This document shows positions 1-4,634 of a stretch of DNA of 7,568 nucleotides, in pieces. Under the pieces are notes generated by a model. It searched no databases and was not told the origin of the DNA. It saw nothing but the letters and a program-made list of their open reading frames with translations. Position numbers and translations under genes: made by a program. The stretch comes from RGIG7300 sp045133915 (GTDB lineage: Bacteria > Bacillota > Clostridia > Oscillospirales > CAG-272): contig JBGUUX010000067.1 in NCBI GenBank assembly GCA_045133915.1, positions 1-7,568 of the forward strand, given 5' to 3'. The first letter of the stretch is position 1. The number at the start of each line of letters is the position of its first letter.

Positions 1-66
1 GGTCGGAGGTGTACGCACAGTAATGTGTTTAGCTGACCGATACTAATAGACCGAGGGCTTGAACTT
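1..66 (+). rRNA. 23S ribosomal RNA, 3' end (partial)
   Basis: The first ~65 bases match the conserved 3' terminus of bacterial 23S rRNA as I know it: the segment around agctgaccgatactaatag (31-49) followed by ccgagggcttgaac (51-64) is the domain VI end that closes the molecule. Only the last part of the gene is in the window. The exact mature 3' end is uncertain by a few bases, because the sequence runs straight into a small hairpin (62-77). No 5S rRNA or tRNA follows before the terminator at 132-160, so this is the promoter-distal end of its operon. Confidence 0.95.
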
Positions 67-77
67 CGAAAGAAGTT
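62..77 (+). other. GAAA-tetraloop hairpin at the 23S 3' boundary
   Basis: Bases 62-67 (aacttc) pair perfectly with 72-77 (gaagtt) around the GNRA tetraloop gaaa (68-71). It sits exactly where mature 23S rRNA should end. It could be a processing or stability element of the precursor rRNA, or it may compete with the usual 5'/3' processing stem. The structure is seen directly; the function is inferred. Confidence 0.4.
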
Positions 78-131
78 GAGTTTTAAAAGTTGTTTATTCT
101 TTCTCTTGTTCGGCTTTTAATGGACATTTTC

Positions 132-160
132 AAACCACGGTTTTAACCGTGGTTTTTTTA
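132..160 (+). terminator. Rho-independent terminator of the rRNA operon
   Basis: An inverted repeat aaaccacggtt (132-142) / aaccgtggttt (145-155), realistically folding with a ttttaa loop, is followed by an unbroken T run to 159. It lies about 65 nt after the 23S end and 31 nt before the next start codon, so it closes the rRNA operon. Some read-through may feed the downstream gene, for which I see no convincing promoter. Confidence 0.9.
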
Positions 161-190
161 TTATTATTTACGTAGAATGGAGGTTTTATA

Positions 191-787
191 ATGAATATTA
201 TTGACGAAGTTCGAGCGTTGGTAGAAGGTTATTCGGACATGCTGGCAGAAAAGGGAATCGGTTGTACTGTCTCAAAGAAATATTTTGAATCTGATGTTTC
301 GGCAGTTTATAACGGTGTTAAAAAAGGTCTTCTGAATCATATAGATGAGCACATAAGTCGAAGAAAGGAAAGAAAGTATAAATACCAACCTAATTCATGC
401 AACTGCATTGTTCTCAAATTCTATCCTGTTGAAAAAACAAATTTGAAGAAGGACAACTGCAAAGAATATTCATTTATATTATCGCAAAAATGGCGTGGGC
501 ATATTGGCGAAGAACCAATATATTACCATAAGAGCAATCAAATCCTATTATCAAAAATCGAAAAAAGACTTAATAATACTATTAAAAAATCCGCTAAGAC
601 TTCTTGTGAACAAGCTTGCAAAAATAATATAATCGATATTATAAGATATTTATTCTCTGTTAAATACGGGTATATGAAACATGTTGACGGAAAAGACAGA
701 ACAATGCTTGATATAGCAGCAATGATTCTTATTGTTATTATAGTTTTATTATTTGTATTAATTATTGGTTTGATATGTCATAAATGA
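191..787 (+). CDS. Hypothetical protein, putative C-terminal tail-anchored membrane protein
   Basis: I do not recognise the family. The 198-residue product has a soluble, charged N-terminal region. It includes a very basic stretch near residues 57-64 (SRRKERKY), a Lys/Tyr-rich middle, and seven cysteines (25, 70, 72, 90, 139, 143, 196). Residues about 174-196 form one strongly hydrophobic helix (AAMILIVIIVLLFVLIIGLI) followed by only two residues, the layout of a tail-anchored protein with a cytoplasmic body. There is no signal peptide. The start is well supported by tggagg (178-183) seven bases upstream. The gene is visibly more AT-rich than the envelope genes further right and is framed by the rRNA terminator and a bidirectional terminator, so it is a single-gene unit, possibly fed by rRNA read-through. 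No function is proposed; it could be an accessory gene inserted beside the rRNA operon. Confidence 0.75.
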   Translation: MNIIDEVRALVEGYSDMLAEKGIGCTVSKKYFESDVSAVYNGVKKGLLNHIDEHISRRKERKYKYQPNSCNCIVLKFYPVEKTNLKKDNCKEYSFILSQKWRGHIGEEPIYYHKSNQILLSKIEKRLNNTIKKSAKTSCEQACKNNIIDIIRYLFSVKYGYMKHVDGKDRTMLDIAAMILIVIIVLLFVLIIGLICHK

Positions 788-806
788 GTTTGTGTATTTT
801 AATTGT

Positions 807-836
807 AAAAAGCTGTCTTAAGACAGCTTTTTATTT
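807..836. terminator. Bidirectional terminator between convergent genes
   Basis: A perfect 26-base palindrome (807-832, centred at 819/820) carries aaaaagctgtctt on the left and its complement on the right. It is therefore A-tract, stem, T-tract on either strand. It sits between the stop of the gene ending at 787 (+) and the stop of the superoxide dismutase-family gene ending at 849 (-) and can terminate both. Confidence 0.88.
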
Positions 837-848
837 ATATTTATGTTC

Positions 849-1301
849 TTATATTTGTTTGATTACTCCGCAACCAATTTTAGTACCTGCATTACCGGCA
901 GGCTGTGTTATAAAATCGTCGGGCATACTGTGTATTACAACTGTTTTGCCGATAATTTCATTAATATGAAAACGGTCTGTCGTAACGGTCATAAATGCTC
1001 CTCCGTTACATTTTATCAAAGGAGGCAGATCACCGCTGTGTTTTGGATGCGACTTTCCTGCGGGGTTATAATGACTTCCTGTATTCTCAAACCCCTTTCC
1101 TACACAATTTGCTCCGTCATGAATATGAAATCCGAAAAATCCGGAATCCGAATAAGGCAGTCCGGTTATGTTCACGCAGACTTTAACACAATCCCTGTAT
1201 CGAATAAATGTAACCTCACCGTTTAATTGTGGCGCTTCCATACCACCGCGAATTATTGCAATCGCATCTGGCTGTGAAATATTTCTTTTAATAGCAATCA
1301 C
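849..1301 (-). CDS. sodC: Cu/Zn superoxide dismutase-family protein (SodC-like, cytoplasmic)
   Basis: This is a Cu/Zn superoxide dismutase-family beta-barrel, which in active members dismutates superoxide to oxygen and peroxide. Numbering from the GTG at 1301 (150 residues), the expected ligands are visible: His59 and His61 (FHIHDG), bridging His77 (SHYNP), His85, His88 and Asp91 (HPKHSGDLPPL), and His124 (VVIHSMPDD). Cys66 and Cys144 fit the structural disulfide. Lys141 occupies the place of the catalytic Arg (Arg143 of human SOD1), and the zinc loop between His85 and His88 is short; I recall both traits from Firmicute members. No signal peptide is present, unlike the periplasmic or lipoprotein enzymes of many bacteria. 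The start is unclear: the GTG lies inside the only good Shine-Dalgarno (gaggtgat), so initiation may be at the ATT at 1290-1292, three codons in. It is convergent with the upstream gene and ends at the shared terminator. No clear promoter is seen. Confidence 0.88.
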   Translation of the reverse strand: MIAIKRNISQPDAIAIIRGGMEAPQLNGEVTFIRYRDCVKVCVNITGLPYSDSGFFGFHIHDGANCVGKGFENTGSHYNPAGKSHPKHSGDLPPLIKCNGGAFMTVTTDRFHINEIIGKTVVIHSMPDDFITQPAGNAGTKIGCGVIKQI

Positions 1302-1304
1302 CTC
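1297..1304 (-). promoter_or_regulatory. Strong Shine-Dalgarno of the SodC-like gene, overlapping the GTG start
   Basis: On the minus strand the sequence gaggtgat (1304 down to 1297) is an almost full complement of the 16S anti-Shine-Dalgarno. It contains the GTG of the longest open frame (1301-1299). An in-frame TGA lies two codons before that GTG. The ribosome would be positioned about eight bases downstream of gagg, which is an ATT codon at 1292-1290, giving a 147-residue protein starting (M)KRNISQ. This site therefore decides the start and argues against the GTG. Confidence 0.55.
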
Positions 1305-1360
1305 AATTCAGTATATTCTGATTTGTAATTTTAGTGTTTTTACGCAAATATGTTTAATAC

Positions 1361-1389
1361 TTGTAAATATTGGATATATTTGATATAAT
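1361..1389 (+). promoter_or_regulatory. SigA-type promoter of the alpha/beta hydrolase gene
   Basis: A -35 element ttgtaa (1361-1366), a 17-base spacer and a perfect -10 tataat (1384-1389) predict transcription from about 1396. That is only some 16 nt before the ATG at 1412. The promoter overlaps the upstream in-frame ATG at 1370, which rules that codon out as the main start. Confidence 0.75.
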
Positions 1390-1411
1390 GAATAAAAATA
1401 AAGGAGTAGTT

Positions 1412-2326
1412 ATGTTACCGATAATTATCAGCTTAAGCGTTATATTATTCTTCTTTGTTTTTTTATACATTCTATATTATATGACATTTCAAAACTCTCC
1501 TGCTCGACACAAGCGTCGCAGATTATCTTTGTCTGTAAATGACAAAAAACACCGTGCCAAGATCAGAGAGATAAGGGAAAAACTGAGTTCGGCAGAGCAT
1601 GAGAAGATAACTATTACCAACCGCGAAGGTAAGAAGCTCTACGGCAGATACTATCATAACCGTGATAATGCGCCTATAGCTCTTATGTTCCACGGCTATA
1701 GAAGCAAAGCGTTATCCGACTGCGGCGGCGGTTATAAAATATGTTGTGATCTGGGTCTTAACGTTCTTATTCCCGATCAGCGAGCTCACGGCGAGAGTGA
1801 TGGAAGATCCATAACCTTTGGTATAAAAGAACGGTTGGACTGCCTAGACTGGATCAAATTTATTAATGAAAATTACGATACACCCGATATCTTTCTCGTA
1901 GGTGTTTCTATGGGCGGTGCAACCGTGCTCATGGCATCGGGAGAGGAATTACCGTCTAACGTAAAGGGAATAATATCCGATTGCTCGTACTCCTCCCCTG
2001 AAAACATTATACGTAAAGTTATAACCGATATGAATATCATACAAAAGGTAGTATTCCCATTGGTTCGTATGTCCGGAATAATATTCGGTGGTTTTGACGT
2101 GTGTTCTTATGACGCAATGCAGGCTGTAGCAAAATCCAAGACTCCCATACTTCTTATCCACGGAGAAGGTGACGACTTCGTACCCTGTTCAATGGCATAC
2201 GATATCAAGAAAAACTGCGACTGTCAGCTTCTGTCGGTACCCAAGGCCACCCACGGACTAAGCTATATTTATGACACAAAAAATTACACCGACACTGTCA
2301 AAAAATTCATCACAAACCTGTCTTAA
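1412..2326 (+). CDS. Membrane-anchored alpha/beta hydrolase (serine hydrolase)
   Basis: A 304-residue alpha/beta-hydrolase fold protein of the broad esterase/lipase/peptidase-like group; the substrate cannot be told from sequence. An N-terminal hydrophobic helix (about residues 2-24) followed by the basic stretch RHKRRR (32-37) looks like an uncleaved membrane anchor. The basic end would by itself favour the catalytic domain facing the cytoplasm. The catalytic set is complete: oxyanion HG at 94-95, nucleophile Ser166 in GVSMGG, acid Asp254 in HGEGDDFVP, and His281 in THGLS. PDQRAHGESDG (121-131) is the usual conserved loop of the BEM46/YqkD-like subgroup. The start at 1412 is chosen because aaggag (1401-1406) lies five bases upstream and a promoter -10 lies at 1384-1389; the in-frame ATG at 1370 is within the promoter. 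It is monocistronic, with its own terminator. Confidence 0.88.
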   Translation: MLPIIISLSVILFFFVFLYILYYMTFQNSPARHKRRRLSLSVNDKKHRAKIREIREKLSSAEHEKITITNREGKKLYGRYYHNRDNAPIALMFHGYRSKALSDCGGGYKICCDLGLNVLIPDQRAHGESDGRSITFGIKERLDCLDWIKFINENYDTPDIFLVGVSMGGATVLMASGEELPSNVKGIISDCSYSSPENIIRKVITDMNIIQKVVFPLVRMSGIIFGGFDVCSYDAMQAVAKSKTPILLIHGEGDDFVPCSMAYDIKKNCDCQLLSVPKATHGLSYIYDTKNYTDTVKKFITNLS

Positions 2327-2350
2327 TATAAGGCAGGTTTTTTATTTTTT
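2314..2350 (+). terminator. Rho-independent terminator overlapping the hydrolase stop codon
   Basis: Bases 2314-2324 (aaacctgtctt) pair with 2330-2340 (aaggcaggttt) with one G-U wobble and an aatat loop, followed by a T-rich tract to 2350. The stem begins inside the last codons and contains the first base of the TAA stop (2324-2326), a compact arrangement. Confidence 0.88.
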
Positions 2351-2359
2351 ATGCAAAAT

Positions 2360-2388
2360 TTGACAAATAGAAAATAATGTAGTATAAT
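2360..2388 (+). promoter_or_regulatory. Perfect-consensus SigA promoter of the lysozyme-SLH gene
   Basis: TTGACA (2360-2365), a 17-base spacer and TATAAT (2383-2388) match the housekeeping consensus exactly. Transcription should begin near 2395, leaving a leader of about 94 nt before the start at 2489. Such a promoter predicts strong, largely unregulated expression unless the long leader or an operator intervenes. Confidence 0.87.
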
Positions 2389-2488
2389 ATATTGATTGGA
2401 TTTTTTATAAAATAAGAGATCGTTCAAAATGGTATGTGTTCGTGGCAAATTTTTTGGGGCATATATCGGACAGGAAAGGATATTATTT

Positions 2489-3820
2489 ATGAAAATTAAC
2501 CAACGAATACTTGCTGTTATACTTATCTTGCTGATGCTTGTACCTGTTATGACAGCGGTAGTCTACGCAGCTGCTCCCGGAACTTACGTAGTTACAACGG
2601 GTACTCTTAACGTTAGAGCAGCAGCAACCACCAACAGTTCTGTTATCGCAAAGGTCTATCGTGACCAAAAGGTTACCATTACCGAGATCAACGGAAACTG
2701 GGGTAAGATAACCGTCAATTCAAAAACAGGTTGGATATCTCTCGACTACGTAGCTCCAGTCGGTTCTAACACAAAACAGTTCAGCACAGGTGCTGACGGA
2801 CTGGCTATGATAAAAAAGCTTGAGGGTTACAGACAGTACAAATATTGGGATTATAACCATTATTCTATCGGTTACGGTACGACCTGCGGAGCTGCGGATT
2901 ATCCTAACGGAATATCTGAAGCTGACGCAAGCAAACTTCTTGTACAGGCACTTGCAAAGCACGAGGTCTACCTTGACAACTTCCTTGCCAGATATTCTAT
3001 CAAGGTAACTCAGAAGCAGTATGACGCTCTTGTCAGCTTTACATACAATCTGGGTGACCCTTGGTCAAGATATGATAGCTTTAAGCTTAAGGATCTGCTT
3101 ATAGACGGCGCAGAAAAATATAAGCCTGAGGCTGTTCTTGATGCATTTCTTGAATTTAAAAAGGCAGGCGGACAGGTAGTCAGCGGTCTTGTTTACCGCC
3201 GCAACCTTGAATCTGCAATGTTCGTTGAGGGTACCCCCAAGCTTGGCAGACCCTACTATGACGTTAAGAACGGACATTGGTTCTATAATGCCGTAAACTT
3301 CTGCTATAACAAGGGCGTTATGAGCGGTACTTCCTCGGTAAAGTACAGCTTTGATCCATATGCTAATCTTACCCGAGCACAGATGGTGACCATGCTTGCT
3401 CAGTTAGGTAAGGTAAACGTTAAGCCTTATACCACTTCTTCCTTTGGTGACGTAAAGGTTGGATCATGGTACGCTCCCTACGTACAGTGGGCTTATGCCA
3501 AGGGAATCGTTTCGGGTACGGGAAACGGTAAGTTTTCTCCCAATGCTCCGGTATCCCGTCAGGATATGGTAGTAATGCTCTATAATTTCACTAAGGTTAT
3601 AAGAGGTGTACCCGGTAATATAAACACCGAACTTTATAAATCCTTCGGTGATGCTTCACAACTGGCCTCATACGCATACAATGCTATGAACTGGGCATTA
3701 CAGACCGGTTGTATATCGGGAAGCAATAATAATATGCTTAATCCAAAAGCTACTGCACAGAGAGCACAGGTTGCGCAGATGGCTAATATGTACTGTGTTA
3801 ACATTTTAGGCATCAAATAG
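2489..3820 (+). CDS. Secreted GH24 lysozyme with SH3b domain and three SLH domains
   Basis: A 443-residue exported muramidase-like protein, predicted to cut peptidoglycan glycan strands outside the cell. Order: signal peptide (1 to about 27-29, ending VVYA/AA); bacterial SH3 domain (about 31-90, LNVRAAATTNSSVIAKV and WGKI..GWISLDYV); GH24 (T4/phage-type) lysozyme domain (about 100-248); three SLH domains (about 256-308, 319-370, 386-438). The catalytic pattern is visible: Glu112 (KLEGYR), Asp121 nine residues on, as in T4 lysozyme Glu11/Asp20, and Ser126 before IGYG where T4 has Thr26, with one residue less in that loop. The SLH core motifs are LTRAQ, VSRQD and a divergent AQRAQ. SLH domains usually bind pyruvylated secondary wall polysaccharide. 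The start at 2489 is chosen because aggaaagga (2472-2480) precedes it and the signal peptide begins there; an in-frame ATG at 2429 would add 20 residues but lacks a good ribosome site. No terminator is seen after the stop, so read-through into the next gene is possible. Confidence 0.9.
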   Translation: MKINQRILAVILILLMLVPVMTAVVYAAAPGTYVVTTGTLNVRAAATTNSSVIAKVYRDQKVTITEINGNWGKITVNSKTGWISLDYVAPVGSNTKQFSTGADGLAMIKKLEGYRQYKYWDYNHYSIGYGTTCGAADYPNGISEADASKLLVQALAKHEVYLDNFLARYSIKVTQKQYDALVSFTYNLGDPWSRYDSFKLKDLLIDGAEKYKPEAVLDAFLEFKKAGGQVVSGLVYRRNLESAMFVEGTPKLGRPYYDVKNGHWFYNAVNFCYNKGVMSGTSSVKYSFDPYANLTRAQMVTMLAQLGKVNVKPYTTSSFGDVKVGSWYAPYVQWAYAKGIVSGTGNGKFSPNAPVSRQDMVVMLYNFTKVIRGVPGNINTELYKSFGDASQLASYAYNAMNWALQTGCISGSNNNMLNPKATAQRAQVAQMANMYCVNILGIK

Positions 3821-3823
3821 TTA

Positions 3824-3852
3824 TTGACTATAAGTGTATATTATGATATAAT
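3824..3852 (+). promoter_or_regulatory. SigA promoter of the CpsC/CpsD-like pair
   Basis: TTGACT (3824-3829), a 17-base spacer and TATAAT (3847-3852) lie directly after the TAG stop of the lysozyme gene. The predicted start of transcription is near 3859, giving a leader of about 29 nt to the ATG at 3888. Confidence 0.85.
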
Positions 3853-3857
3853 ATACA
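3835..3857. repeat. 10-bp inverted repeat over the -10 box (candidate operator)
   Basis: Bases 3835-3844 (tgtatattat) and 3848-3857 (ataatataca) are perfect complements separated by gat. The right arm plus centre contains the -10 element. The size and spacing would suit a dimeric repressor site, but the sequence is pure A/T apart from the ends and centre and could be chance in an AT-rich promoter. Confidence 0.4.
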
Positions 3858-3887
3858 GCATTAAATAAGAGATTTTGAGAGGACAAA

Positions 3888-4634
3888 ATGGAAAAAAGAG
3901 ATTTTTCGTTGCTTGACGTAATGCAGCTTCTTAAGCTCCGTTGGTGGATAATTATCCTCGCGGCAATTATATTTGCCGGTGCAGGCGGAGTGCTCAGTTA
4001 TTTGACATATGAGCCGCAGTATTCTTCAAGTATAACTGTGTATATCAATGACCAGAGCTCACAGGAAACAAATACTGCAGACGAGGTGTCTCAGGTAAAG
4101 TGGGCAAAGGAGGTAGTAAATAGCTATCTCGCACTTCTCAAGACCAACGATTTTATGGAAGACATTTCAAAGGCATATGAAACAAGATTTCCCGATGCAT
4201 GGGCAGAGAAGACATATTCCGGCGAAAAGCTTGGTAAGAGCTGTGTAACTTATACCAGAATAGAAGAGACTTATCTCTTTACATTCACCGTAACTACACA
4301 TGACAGAGAGGCTTCTTATAACATCGGTAAGATCTTTGAGGAGCTTGCTCCCAATGAGATCCGTGAGATCACAGGCAAGGATGCTATCAAGATCGCTGAC
4401 AGCGCACGAGTTGCTACCTTACCTTCAAACTCCAGAAATATGGCTCGTAATACGATCATGGGATTCCTTATAGGAGTTATCCTTTCCTTCCTTGTTGTCC
4501 TTATTGTTGATATTTCAGACATAAGAATCAAGGATGAAGATGATATAATTAATTCTTATTCAATTCCCCTTTTAGGTACTGTACCTAACTTTGATTCTGC
4601 AAAAAAGAAAGGATACGGCTATGGCAAAAAATGA
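3888..4634 (+). CDS. Wzz/CpsC-like polysaccharide chain-length and BY-kinase adaptor protein
   Basis: A 248-residue membrane protein of the Wzz/CpsC (YveK/CapA) family. In Gram-positive capsule and exopolysaccharide systems these proteins bind and activate a separate cytoplasmic tyrosine kinase and influence chain length and export. Visible parts: a short cytoplasmic N-terminus; TM1 about 19-39; an extracellular domain about 40-188 beginning with YEPQYSSSITVYI; a reduced proline-type motif before TM2 (ARVATLPSNSRN, 173-184); TM2 about 189-208; and a cytoplasmic tail with the family pattern IPLLGTVPNFD (226-236). The tail ends KKKGYGYGKK, an unusual Tyr-Gly end that echoes the kinase downstream. 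gagagga (3877-3883) supports the start. The last 14 nt overlap the kinase gene, implying translational coupling. No glycosyltransferase, flippase or phosphatase gene is adjacent, so the polysaccharide it serves must be made elsewhere. Confidence 0.88.
   Translation: MEKRDFSLLDVMQLLKLRWWIIILAAIIFAGAGGVLSYLTYEPQYSSSITVYINDQSSQETNTADEVSQVKWAKEVVNSYLALLKTNDFMEDISKAYETRFPDAWAEKTYSGEKLGKSCVTYTRIEETYLFTFTVTTHDREASYNIGKIFEELAPNEIREITGKDAIKIADSARVATLPSNSRNMARNTIMGFLIGVILSFLVVLIVDISDIRIKDEDDIINSYSIPLLGTVPNFDSAKKKGYGYGKK

Noticed and set aside
65..131. 5S rRNA or tRNA in the spacer after 23S
   Set aside because: No cloverleaf or conserved 5S segments are visible, and the spacer is too short for a 5S gene.
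784..1383. Plus-strand open frames opposite the SodC-like gene (784-969, 843-1226, 995-1186, 1168-1383)
   Set aside because: They are antisense to a gene with conserved metal-ligand motifs, lack ribosome sites and have no recognisable composition.
1370..1411. Upstream ATG at 1370 as start of the alpha/beta hydrolase
   Set aside because: It lies between the -35 and -10 of a good promoter; the ATG at 1412 has aaggag at the right distance and begins the membrane anchor.
2429..2488. ATG at 2429 as start of the lysozyme-SLH gene
   Set aside because: No good Shine-Dalgarno, and the extension would bury the signal peptide; it is kept only as an alternative in the findings.
2389..2488. Riboswitch in the ~94-nt leader of the lysozyme gene
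   Set aside because: I find no stable paired structure, terminator hairpin or known aptamer motif there.
4591..4620. ATG/alternative start at 4591 for the BY-kinase
   Set aside because: It is well inside the upstream gene without a ribosome site, whereas aaagga precedes the ATG at 4621 and that product matches the family N-terminus.
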